From assembly GCA_934511365.1 (NCBI GenBank), contig CAKSWC010000009.1, forward strand, positions 16,638-80,637: a DNA stretch of 64,000 nucleotides. The letters are read 5' to 3'. The notes under the pieces were generated by a model, which did not search any database, was not told the origin of the DNA, and saw nothing but the letters and a program-made list of their open reading frames with translations. This DNA is from an uncultured Eubacteriales bacterium (GTDB lineage: Bacteria > Bacillota > Clostridia > Oscillospirales > Acutalibacteraceae). A program made the translations under genes and the position numbers. Shown piece by piece: positions 51,026-57,981 of the stretch (its first letter is position 1; each line of letters starts with the position of its first letter).

Positions 51026-51725
51026 ATTTTTTCAGTCTGAAACTTTTCTTAAAGCGATGGAGGTTTTAAAGGAAGATTTTCCGCTTGCAATCTGGGAAAC
51101 GGTTTATGTTACCGTTCTTTCAACCTTTTTTGCAATAGTCCTTGGTCTGCCGCTCGGAATTCTGATTGTTGCCGGTGAGGATGGAAAAATCCTGAAAATT
51201 CCAAAGCCGATTCTTAAAGTTATCGACGTTGTCATCAATCTTTTGCGCTCCGTTCCGTTCCTCATTCTTATGATTATGGTTTTTCCGCTCACAAGGCTTA
51301 TTGTCGGAACTGCTGTTGGAACCGTTGCTTCAATCGTTCCGCTTGTTATTGCCGCGTTTCCGTTTGTTGCAAGACTTGTTGAAAGCAGTCTGCGCGAAAT
51401 TAACCCGTCAATCATTGAAGCGGCTCAGAGCATGGGTGCTTCTCCGTTTCAGATTATCACGAAGGTTCTTCTTCCGGAAAGCGTTCCTTCGCTCATTTCC
51501 AACGCCACGATTGCAATCACAACAATTCTCGGATATACCGCAATGAGCGGCGTTATCGGAGGCGGCGGACTCGGAAAAATTGCAATCAACTATGGCTATC
51601 ACAGATATCAGTATCTTATCATGACCCTTGCGGTTGTGTTCCTTATAATTCTTGTTCAGATTTTCCAGAGCGTTGGAACACGCCTTGCAACAAGGTGCGA
51701 TAAGAGACTGAAAAACAGAAAGTGA
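51018..51725 (+). CDS. metI: Methionine-type ABC transporter permease
   Basis: The 235-residue permease has five or six membrane segments and the EAA loop SIIEAAQSMGASPFQIITKV, as in MetI. The early segment is WETVYVTVLSTFFAIVLGLP. It forms the membrane channel with two MetN subunits. GAGGTG in the metN coding end gives the SD. Confidence 0.94.
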   Translation: MSEFFQSETFLKAMEVLKEDFPLAIWETVYVTVLSTFFAIVLGLPLGILIVAGEDGKILKIPKPILKVIDVVINLLRSVPFLILMIMVFPLTRLIVGTAVGTVASIVPLVIAAFPFVARLVESSLREINPSIIEAAQSMGASPFQIITKVLLPESVPSLISNATIAITTILGYTAMSGVIGGGGLGKIAINYGYHRYQYLIMTLAVVFLIILVQIFQSVGTRLATRCDKRLKNRK

Positions 51726-51757
51726 TTTCAGTATAATAATATAAAGGAGAGATTTTA

Positions 51758-52291
51758 ATGAGCTTCTTGCCAATGACAGATTATGAAACCGCAAGCGAGG
51801 CAGTCAGAAAAGAATATGATGATCAGATTGCAAAGCACGGAAGAATAACAAACATGAAGCGGACTCTTTTGCACAGTGTTCCGGCCTTCAAGGCGTATAT
51901 GGAATGGTATACGCTTTATGATTTGCTTGTTCCCGTTGTCGGCGAACGCGCAATGTCGCTTTATTCCTATGCAATTTCAAGCGGCAACGATTGCCTCATC
52001 TGTTCAACCTTCTTCAGAAAGATTCTGATTGACTCCGGTGACGATCCGGATAACCCGAAGATTACCGATGTTGAGGAACTTCTTATGGATTTCGGTTCGG
52101 CAATCTGTGTCAATCCGCATGAAATTCCCGATGAGTTTTATGACAGACTGAAAGAAAAATTCAACGATGAGCAGATCGTTTTGCTTATCGCCTTTGCCGG
52201 AATCATGTATGCCACAAACCTTTTCAACACCGTTGCAAAGGTTCCGCTTGATGAAATCCTCTATAAATACCGCAAGAATAAAGATGAATAA
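51758..52291 (+). CDS. Carboxymuconolactone decarboxylase/AhpD-like protein
   Basis: The 177-residue protein resembles the CMD/AhpD alpha-helical family: TLLHSVPAFKAYMEWYTLYD, then GERAMSLYSYAISSGNDCLICS with a CxxC (CLIC) like AhpD. The His that completes the AhpD proton relay is not at its usual place (CLICSTFFRKIL), so peroxidase-type chemistry is uncertain. It starts 32 bp after metI and 13 bp before the SDR gene, so it may be a redox partner of the operon. Confidence 0.72.
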   Translation: MSFLPMTDYETASEAVRKEYDDQIAKHGRITNMKRTLLHSVPAFKAYMEWYTLYDLLVPVVGERAMSLYSYAISSGNDCLICSTFFRKILIDSGDDPDNPKITDVEELLMDFGSAICVNPHEIPDEFYDRLKEKFNDEQIVLLIAFAGIMYATNLFNTVAKVPLDEILYKYRKNKDE

Positions 52292-52304
52292 GAGGTGCTG
52301 AAAA

Positions 52305-53108
52305 ATGAAAGATTTTGAAAACAAAGTTGCTTTTATAACCGGTGCAGCTCACGGCCAGGGACGCGCAACAGCTCTTGCCCTTGCAAAGGAGGGTGCAGAC
52401 ATCGTTGCTTTTGATGTTGCAAAAAAGATTGAGTATCCCAATTATAATTTCGGAACGAACGATGAGCTTGAAACGCTGAAAAAAGAGATTGAAGCTCTTG
52501 GACGCAAGGCTGTTATCGCAGTCGGTGATGTTCGTGATGACGCTGCTGTTACCGCAGCCGTTGAAAAGGCGATAGCTGAACTTGGAAAAATTGACATCCT
52601 TTTCAACAATGCCGGAATTTGCGCTTATGCAACGGTTGATGAAATGACTGATGACGAATGGAACGCAATGATTGACATCAATCTTAAAGGACCGTTCAAT
52701 GTTACGCGCAGAGTTGTTCCGTATATGAAGAAAGCGAAAAGCGGCGTAATTATCAACAATTCATCCGTCATGGGTCTGCGCGGCGGAAACAGACTTTCCC
52801 ATTATACTGCCTCAAAATGGGGACTTACCGGTCTGACAAAGGCTTGGGCGATTGAACTTGCACCGTTCAATATCCGCGTTGTCAGCATTCATCCAACCGG
52901 TGTCAACACGCCGATGAACGACGGACTCGCCGCAATGGAAGGAATGACACCGATTGAAATTGCCGAGCGTTCGGCCGGAAACCTCCTTCCTGTTCCTTGG
53001 ATTGAGCCTCAAGATGTTGCCGAACTTGTTTTGTTCCTTGCTTCAGACAAGGCGCGGTATGCAACCGGCTCCCAGTTTGTTATTGACGCCGGACTTCTCA
53101 GTGTATGA
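52305..53108 (+). CDS. Short-chain dehydrogenase/reductase, mycofactocin-coupled-like subgroup
   Basis: The 267-residue protein has the SDR cofactor motif FITGAAHGQGRATALALAKE, NNAGICA, and the catalytic Ser/Tyr/Lys set in INNSSVMGLRGGNRLSHYTA with YTASK. The GAAHGQGRA motif and the insert YPNYNFGTNDELETLKKEIE before GDVRD resemble SDRs that carry a non-exchangeable NAD and pair with mycofactocin. No mycofactocin genes are in the window, so that link is only by sequence likeness. The substrate is unknown. Confidence 0.85.
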   Translation: MKDFENKVAFITGAAHGQGRATALALAKEGADIVAFDVAKKIEYPNYNFGTNDELETLKKEIEALGRKAVIAVGDVRDDAAVTAAVEKAIAELGKIDILFNNAGICAYATVDEMTDDEWNAMIDINLKGPFNVTRRVVPYMKKAKSGVIINNSSVMGLRGGNRLSHYTASKWGLTGLTKAWAIELAPFNIRVVSIHPTGVNTPMNDGLAAMEGMTPIEIAERSAGNLLPVPWIEPQDVAELVLFLASDKARYATGSQFVIDAGLLSV

Positions 53109-53167
53109 TTGAGAAAGCAGATTTAAACAATCAATAGTGTTACGCTCGAACCAAAGGAGAAAGCCCG

Positions 53168-53788
53168 ATGCACATACCGCTCATGGAAACGCAAAAGGTT
53201 GCGATTGAGCCTTTTGAAAAAGCACTTGAGGAATCAAAAATTCAACATCATATTGAATATGATGTTCGTGACTGGCTCTATGTTCCGAATCATTATGAGG
53301 AATACCGTTATATTCTTGGAACAACGGGAAAAAGGCCGCTCATCTGCATCGGTATAAATCCCTCAACCGCCGCTCCGAACAACCTTGACAACACGCTGAA
53401 ATCCGTTGAACGCATTGCAAAGGGCAACGGATTTGATTCATTCATAATGTTCAATGTCTATGCGCAGCGCGCAACCCGTCCTCAGGATATGGACAAACAG
53501 CTCAATGGTGCGCTTCACCGCGAAAACATGAAAGCGTTTGATTATGTTCTCTCACTTTATGAGGGGGAACATCCGGCGGTTTGGGCGGCGTGGGGCAATA
53601 TTGTTGAAATGCGCCCATACCTTAAAACGTGTCTGCGCGACATGGTGAATATTGGAAAAAGCCGTGGTGCCGTTTGGTATTCTTCGGGTGCAATCAGCAA
53701 AAAGGGTCATCCGCATCACCCTCTATATCTGCGCAAGGACAGCGGACTTGATATTTTTGATATGGAAAAATATTTGAATATTCTTTAA
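53168..53788 (+). CDS. DUF1643 family protein
   Basis: The 206-residue protein contains YRYILGTTGKRPLICIGINP followed by STAAPNNLDNTLKSVERIAK and FIMFNVYAQRATRPQDMDKQ, the DUF1643 core. The last part ends KKGHPHHPLYLRKDSGLDIF. The family is cytoplasmic, of unknown function, and common near mobile or accessory genes. AAAGGAGAAAGCCCG precedes the ATG. Confidence 0.88.
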   Translation: MHIPLMETQKVAIEPFEKALEESKIQHHIEYDVRDWLYVPNHYEEYRYILGTTGKRPLICIGINPSTAAPNNLDNTLKSVERIAKGNGFDSFIMFNVYAQRATRPQDMDKQLNGALHRENMKAFDYVLSLYEGEHPAVWAAWGNIVEMRPYLKTCLRDMVNIGKSRGAVWYSSGAISKKGHPHHPLYLRKDSGLDIFDMEKYLNIL

Positions 53789-53802
53789 TTTTGTAATAAA
53801 AT
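53774..53802 (+). promoter_or_regulatory. Candidate promoter overlapping the spoIIID leader element
   Basis: TTGAAT (53774-53779) and TAAAAT (53797-53802) with a 17-bp spacer. A start near 53809 would drop the first 11 bp of the long stem. A sigma-E promoter, expected for spoIIID, was not clearly recognised. Confidence 0.4.
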
Positions 53803-53944
53803 ATCCCTTTCACAAATAAGAATTACTAAGTAACCACTGATTAATTGATAGTCACAAGTTTTGGCGGCGTATTTTTCGTCAATATTTGTACTCTCACTTA
53901 ATCAGTGGTTGCCTAACGCTTCTTATTTGCGGAGGGATATTTTT
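53798..53944 (+). promoter_or_regulatory. Long stem-loop sequestering the spoIIID ribosome-binding site (element E1)
   Basis: Three paired blocks: AAAATATCCCT (53798-53808) with AGGGATATTTT (53933-53943); CAAATAAGAA (53813-53822) with TTCTTATTTG (53920-53929); TAACCACTGATTAA (53831-53844) with TTAATCAGTGGTTG (53898-53911, one G-U). The apical region is 53 bases. The outer block covers most of the GGAGGG SD and the first base of the TTG start. The inner 15 bases and apical sequence resemble element E2 near 54241. Confidence 0.8.
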
Positions 53945-54209
53945 GAACGAGCTTGTTGAAAAAAGGGCGCAGACCCTTGCTGAATACATTGTTGAAACCG
54001 GGGCAACCGTCAGAGCGGCCGCAAAGCGCTTTGATGTGAGCAAATCAACGGTACATACCGATGTTTCATTGCGGCTTAAAGAGATTGACCATGATCTCTA
54101 TGAACGGGTGCGCGTTGTTCTTGATGAAAATAAGGCTGAACGCCATATTCGCGGCGGAAACGCAACAAAGGAAAAATACAGAAAAAAGCGCTGCGGCCAA
54201 AAAGGTTGA
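53943..54209 (+). CDS. spoIIID: Sporulation transcriptional regulator SpoIIID
   Basis: The 88-residue DNA-binding protein has a helix-turn-helix at about 20-45 (TGATVRAAAKRFDVSKSTVH) and the SpoIIID signature VSLRLKEIDHDLYERVRVVL, with a basic tail (ERHIRGGNATKEKYRKKR). It tunes mother-cell sigma-E and sigma-K gene expression. The start is TTG 53943, with GGAGGG 6 bases upstream; both lie in the E1 stem. It fits with spoIIGA-sigE elsewhere in the window. Confidence 0.94.
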   Translation: MNELVEKRAQTLAEYIVETGATVRAAAKRFDVSKSTVHTDVSLRLKEIDHDLYERVRVVLDENKAERHIRGGNATKEKYRKKRCGQKG

Positions 54210-54234
54210 CACAGCGCCCCAAAATGACTATAAT
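54206..54234 (+). promoter_or_regulatory. Consensus sigma-A promoter for the arsR-type gene
   Basis: TTGACA (54206-54211) and TATAAT (54229-54234) with a 17-bp spacer; both match consensus. The -35 overlaps the spoIIID stop codon. Transcription should start near 54241, the first base of element E2. Confidence 0.92.
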
Positions 54235-54240
54235 ATAAAA

Positions 54241-54317
54241 GTAATCCCCGATTAACCGATAAGCACAATTTCTTCGCTGTTATCGTCAGCGTTTGCACGC
54301 TCAATAATCGGGATAAC
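54241..54317 (+). ncRNA. Structured 5' leader element of the arsR-type gene (element E2)
   Basis: CCCGATTA (54247-54254) pairs with TAATCGGG (54305-54312), extended by GT.AT/ATAAC. Inside are GATAA/TTATC and AGCG/CGCT stems. It shares sequence with E1: GTAAYCNCYGATTAA, GATA-x2-CACAA, CGTCA, TTTGyAC, then the returning arm. Where the arms differ from E1 (ACTGATTA to CCCGATTA) the partner strand changes to match, so pairing is kept. Confidence 0.55.
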
Positions 54318-54343
54318 AAAAAAGACACGGGAATCCTGTTTTG

Positions 54344-54372
54344 CTTTTCCGCGTCGGAACGCAAAGGAAAAG
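54344..54372 (+). promoter_or_regulatory. Hairpin just upstream of the arsR-type SD
   Basis: CTTTTCC/GGAAAAG with an inner GCGT/ACGC stem; it competes with TTTGC/GCAAA pairing at 54341-54365. It ends at the SD (AGAAGG, 54371-54376). Confidence 0.5.
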
Positions 54373-54384
54373 AAGGCAATTACA

Positions 54385-54744
54385 ATGGGAAAAACCGAAA
54401 TGGGCTGCGATTGCACCCATATAGATGAAGAACTTGTTTTGAAAACAAAAAAGAATATGCCGGATGACGAGCTGATTTTTGACCTTGCAGAGTTTTTTAA
54501 GGTCTTTGCCGATTCAACGCGAATGAAAATTCTTTGGGCTCTGCATGAAAACGAGCTTTGCGTCTGTGATATTGCCGTTGTTTTGAATATGACAAAATCT
54601 GCCGTTTCGCATCAGCTTAAATATTTGCGCTCGGCTAACCTTGTCAAAAACCGCAAGGACGGAAAAATTGTTTATTATTCACTTTCCGATGACCATGTTA
54701 AAGAAATCTTTGAAATGGCCGTTGAACATCTTGAAGAACTGTAA
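54385..54744 (+). CDS. CadC/SmtB-type ArsR-family metal-sensing repressor
   Basis: The 119-residue winged-helix repressor has an N-terminal CDC motif (MGKTEMGCDCTHIDEEL), FKVFADSTRMKILWAL, and ELCVCDIA in the metal-binding alpha-3 helix, then KSAVSHQLKYLRSANLV. Cysteines at the N-terminus and in ELCVC are the CadC alpha-3N site that binds cadmium, lead or zinc. A C-terminal alpha-5 site is also suggested (DDHVKEIFEMAVEHLEE). The usual partner efflux ATPase is not adjacent. Its leader holds element E2. Confidence 0.88.
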   Translation: MGKTEMGCDCTHIDEELVLKTKKNMPDDELIFDLAEFFKVFADSTRMKILWALHENELCVCDIAVVLNMTKSAVSHQLKYLRSANLVKNRKDGKIVYYSLSDDHVKEIFEMAVEHLEEL

Positions 54745-54764
54745 GTTTGATGTTGTTTTTTTGC

Positions 54765-54800
54765 AAACAGCCCTCGCGCAGGGCTGTTTACTTGTTTTTT
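54765..54800 (+). terminator. Intrinsic terminator after the arsR-type gene
   Basis: A perfect 10-bp stem AAACAGCCCT/AGGGCTGTTT, 5-base loop, then ACTTGTTTTTT. Confidence 0.92.
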
Positions 54801-54848
54801 CAGGGAATCTGTGATACAATAAAATGAAAATCACAGAGGAGGAAGCCA

Positions 54849-55304
54849 ATGGAAGCAAAAGATGGCATAACCGTCTCAAAAATGACAAAAAGCGATGTTC
54901 CCTTTGTTGCTGCTCTTGAAAAAGAGTGCTTCAGCTCTCCGTGGAGCGAAAAGTCGCTTCTTGAAAGCCTTGAAAACGCCGGCTCGGTTTTTCTTTGTGC
55001 AAAAGCCGGAGAAGAAATTGTCGGCTATATCGGCGCTTCGGTTGTGCTTGATGAGGCCTATGTTTCCGACCTTGCCGTTTCAAGAATCGCAAGGAGAAGG
55101 GGTGTTGGTTCGGCTCTGCTTTTAGAATGCGAAAATCTTTGCCGCGGAATTGACTGCTCATTCCTAAGCCTTGAGGTGAGGAAAAGCAATGAGGCTGCCA
55201 TCGCGCTTTATCTTAAAGCGGGTTTTGCAGCTGTTGGAGAAAGGAAAAACTTCTACTCCTCTCCGCGTGAAAACGCTGTGATAATGACAAAATTTTTCAA
55301 GTAA
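54849..55304 (+). CDS. rimI: Ribosomal protein S18-alanine N-acetyltransferase
   Basis: The 151-residue GNAT protein has FVAALEKECFSSPWSEKSLL, VSDLAVSRIARRRGVGSALL (acetyl-CoA site RRRGVGSA) and LEVRKSNEAAIALYLKAGF, all usual in RimI. It lies 22 bp upstream of tsaD, the standard Firmicute order, though tsaE and tsaB are not upstream here. GAGGAGG precedes the ATG. Confidence 0.92.
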   Translation: MEAKDGITVSKMTKSDVPFVAALEKECFSSPWSEKSLLESLENAGSVFLCAKAGEEIVGYIGASVVLDEAYVSDLAVSRIARRRGVGSALLLECENLCRGIDCSFLSLEVRKSNEAAIALYLKAGFAAVGERKNFYSSPRENAVIMTKFFK

Positions 55305-55326
55305 CCAATTAAGGATTGATAGTATT

Positions 55327-56358
55327 ATGAAAATTCTTGCAATCGAATCCTCGTGTGACGAGACCGCGGCAGCGGTTGTTGAAAACGGAAGATGTGTCCT
55401 TTCCTCCGTTATCGCGTCACAGGTTGAGGAACATAAGATTTATGGCGGCGTTGTTCCGGAAATTGCATCGCGCCGCCATGCGGAAGCAATTTCCGGCGTT
55501 GTTTCAAAAGCGCTTGAGGACGCAAAACTCAGCTTTGACGATATTGATGCCATTGCCGTGACTTATGCGCCGGGACTTATCGGTGCGTTGCTTGTCGGCG
55601 TGAATTACGCCAAAAGCCTTGCCTATTCAAGAGGAATTGACCTCATTGCCGTTCACCACCTCAGGTCGCATATTGCTGCAAACTATATTACTCACCCTGA
55701 GCTTAAGCCTCCTTTTTTCTGCCTTGTTGTCAGCGGCGGCCACAGTCATATGGTCATAGTTAAAGATTATACAGAATTTGAGGTTGTTGGAAAAACGCGT
55801 GACGATGCTGCCGGTGAAGCGCTTGATAAAGCCGCACGCTCAATGGGTCTGCCATATCCGGGCGGTTTGAATCTTGACCGTGTTTGTAAAGACGGGAATG
55901 AAAACGCCTATAAATTTCCGCGCCCAAAGGTTCATGACAATGAGCTTGACTTCAGCTTTTCCGGCCTTAAAACTGCTGTTATCAATACCATTCACAACGC
56001 AAAGCAAAAAGGTGAGGAAATAAGCGTTTCTGACCTTGGTGCATCTTTCCAAAAGGCCGTTGTTTCTTTTCTTTGCGATAATGCTGAAAAAGCAGCAAAA
56101 AGATATGGTATGAAAAAGATTGTGCTCGCCGGCGGAGTGTCGGCTAACAGCGTCTTGCGCAAGCGAATGGAAGAACTTTGCAAAAAGAACGGCTGGACTC
56201 TTTATCTTCCGGATTTGCCCCTCTGCGGCGATAATGCCGCAATGGTCGGTGCTCAGGCGTACTATGAATATCTTGCCGGAAACCGTGCGCCCCTTTCGCT
56301 CAACGCATACGCCACAAAACCTATTGAACAAAATGAATTTCTAACACCGAACGAATAA
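55327..56358 (+). CDS. tsaD: tRNA N6-adenosine threonylcarbamoyltransferase TsaD
   Basis: The 343-residue ASKHA protein starts KILAIESSCDETAAAVVENG. It has metal ligands in VVPEIASRRHAEAI and AVHHLRSHIAANY (HxxxH), the SGGHSHMV loop, FDKAARSMGLPYPGG-like region, and LAGGVSANSVLRKRMEEL near the end. It installs the threonylcarbamoyl group of t6A37 on ANN-reading tRNAs with TsaB and TsaE, which are outside the window. Confidence 0.96.
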   Translation: MKILAIESSCDETAAAVVENGRCVLSSVIASQVEEHKIYGGVVPEIASRRHAEAISGVVSKALEDAKLSFDDIDAIAVTYAPGLIGALLVGVNYAKSLAYSRGIDLIAVHHLRSHIAANYITHPELKPPFFCLVVSGGHSHMVIVKDYTEFEVVGKTRDDAAGEALDKAARSMGLPYPGGLNLDRVCKDGNENAYKFPRPKVHDNELDFSFSGLKTAVINTIHNAKQKGEEISVSDLGASFQKAVVSFLCDNAEKAAKRYGMKKIVLAGGVSANSVLRKRMEELCKKNGWTLYLPDLPLCGDNAAMVGAQAYYEYLAGNRAPLSLNAYATKPIEQNEFLTPNE

Positions 56359-56379
56359 CTCAACAGGAGGCAGTTGCAT

Positions 56380-57603
56380 ATGAAAAAAACGTACTCAATA
56401 AAGAAAACCGTTATCTATGTATCACTGATTGCGGCGCTTTGTGCTCTTTTCTCGGTCTTTACCTTTGCGGCCAGGGCTTCAGCACCAAAGGTTAACGGAA
56501 TCAAAATTACCGCAAAAACAACCACGTCGGTAACACTTGAATGGACGGTTAAAGGAAAAGCGACCGGCTATCGCATCTATCGCTATTATCCTGAAACAAA
56601 AAAATATAAACAGCTGAAAAACCAAAAGGGAAGGAAATATACCGTGAAGTCGCTCACTCCGGGTGACTACTATGTCTTTGCCGTAAGACCGTATGTTAAG
56701 GGCAATAAAAAAACAGTGAACGGCAGCTATAAAAAGAAAACCGCATATACTCCGCTCGGACAGATTACGAAGATAACTCAGAAAACGACTGAGCCGACAT
56801 CTCACAGACTTTCATGGACAAAGGTGCGCGGCGCTGATTATTATGAAATCTGGTATTACAAAAACGGTGAAGGCAGGTTTGTTCGTCTCAGCGGAGGAAG
56901 CGCGAACAATTCCTGCAACATGACAAAGCTCAATCCGGCGAGTGTTTATAAATATAAAATCCGCGCGGTGAGTGTGACTTCCAACGGAAAATTTATTTAT
57001 TCAAAGCTTTCAAATGCTTTCACTGCGATAACGTCTGTTCCCGGCGTTCAGGGACTCAAAGCGGTCAATGTTTCAACAAGCGGTTATAAGCTCACATGGA
57101 GTGCCATACCTAACGCTCAGGCGTATTATCTTTATCGCTTTGACAGCAATACCGGCGAGTACGACCTGATAACCGCCTGCAACAAGCCGGAATACACCGT
57201 GAGCGGAAAGGAAAGCGCGCAGCAGGACAGCTATTGCGTTAAAGCTTATGCAGTGGTTAACGGAAAAAAGATGTATGGCGATATGTCAGACGCTTTTGAT
57301 GTTTCAACAAAGCCGGAAAGCGTTGGTCTTTATAAGGGAGAGGGCGACCTTCCGGGCAACAAAAAGGTTGTTCTTGAGTGGGACGAATGCGAAAAAGCTG
57401 ACGGATATTTTATCTATATGTCAAAAGATCCGGACAGCGGCTTTACTTTGAAAAAAGAAATCACAAATTCGCAGACGCTGAGCGCCGTTATTGAAAGGCT
57501 TGAAAACAGAACGCCGTATTATTTCAGAATAAAAAGCTATGTTATTGTGAATGACGGATATGTTCTATCAGACAGTTCAAACACCATCAGAACATTTGCA
57601 TGA
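56380..57603 (+). CDS. Secreted protein with four fibronectin type III-like repeats
   Basis: The 407-residue protein has a signal segment (VIYVSLIAALCALFSVFTFA and cleavage near ARA-SAP) and then four repeats of about 90 residues starting near 40, 128, 222 and 315. Each has the FnIII pattern: SVTLEWTVKGKATGYRIYRY, HRLSWTKVRGADYYEIWYY, YKLTWSAIPNAQAYYLYRF, KVVLEWDECEKADGYFIYMS. There is no catalytic domain, LPxTG or S-layer anchor. ATG 56380 follows AGGAGG at a spacing of 10. It may be an adhesive or scaffold protein. Confidence 0.85.
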   Translation: MKKTYSIKKTVIYVSLIAALCALFSVFTFAARASAPKVNGIKITAKTTTSVTLEWTVKGKATGYRIYRYYPETKKYKQLKNQKGRKYTVKSLTPGDYYVFAVRPYVKGNKKTVNGSYKKKTAYTPLGQITKITQKTTEPTSHRLSWTKVRGADYYEIWYYKNGEGRFVRLSGGSANNSCNMTKLNPASVYKYKIRAVSVTSNGKFIYSKLSNAFTAITSVPGVQGLKAVNVSTSGYKLTWSAIPNAQAYYLYRFDSNTGEYDLITACNKPEYTVSGKESAQQDSYCVKAYAVVNGKKMYGDMSDAFDVSTKPESVGLYKGEGDLPGNKKVVLEWDECEKADGYFIYMSKDPDSGFTLKKEITNSQTLSAVIERLENRTPYYFRIKSYVIVNDGYVLSDSSNTIRTFA

Positions 57604-57621
57604 GTGTGAAATAAAAGAAAA

Positions 57622-57672
57622 GCAGGAGTTTTACCGTTTTCGGCAAAGCTCCTGCGCGACTGTTTGTTTTGA
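57622..57672 (+). terminator. Intrinsic terminator after the FnIII gene
   Basis: A 7-bp GC-rich stem GCAGGAG/CTCCTGC with an inner CCG/CGG pairing, followed by a T-rich run (GTTTGTTTTG). Confidence 0.7.
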
Positions 57673-57723
57673 TGGAAGTGCTGTTCTGCATTGCTGCTGT
57701 GCTGCGGGCAAACCGTTGACAGC

Positions 57724-57770
57724 AAAAAAAAGAAAACGCTTCGACTTCTGTTAAGAAACCGGAGCGTTTC
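57724..57770 (-). terminator. Terminator of the tRNA-Lys gene
   Basis: On the minus strand AAACGCT/AGCGTTT forms a stem followed by CTTTTTTTT, directly after the tRNA 3' end. Confidence 0.8.
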
Positions 57771-57773
57771 ACC

Positions 57774-57849
57774 TGGTGATCCATCGGGGATTCGAACCCC
57801 GGACACCTTGATTAAAAGTCAAGTGCTCTGCCAACTGAGCTAATGAATC
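57774..57849 (-). tRNA. tRNA-Lys (anticodon TTT)
   Basis: The 76-base tRNA has acceptor arms GATTCAT and ATGGATC, D-loop TTAGCTCAGTTGGCAGAGCA, anticodon loop CTTTTAA with anticodon TTT, T-arm CCGGGGTTCGAATCCCCG (wobble at the base), discriminator A and an encoded CCA. It has its own promoter and terminator. It is the only RNA gene I could assign to a known class in the window. Confidence 0.96.
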
Positions 57850-57862
57850 AAACAGCTTGTCT

Positions 57863-57891
57863 ATAATAGCCTATTTGTCATGAATTGTCAA
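57863..57891 (-). promoter_or_regulatory. Promoter of the tRNA-Lys gene
   Basis: On the minus strand TTGACA (57886-57891) and TATTAT (57863-57868) with a 17-bp spacer; the tRNA begins 14 bases after the -10. Confidence 0.88.
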
Positions 57892-57981
57892 GCCTTTTTT
57901 CAAAATTTTTCAATTTTTTTGCGCTTTGTTGTCGCTTGCTTTGAATTGGCGCTGCAAAGTGCAATCTGACGGAGGATAACT

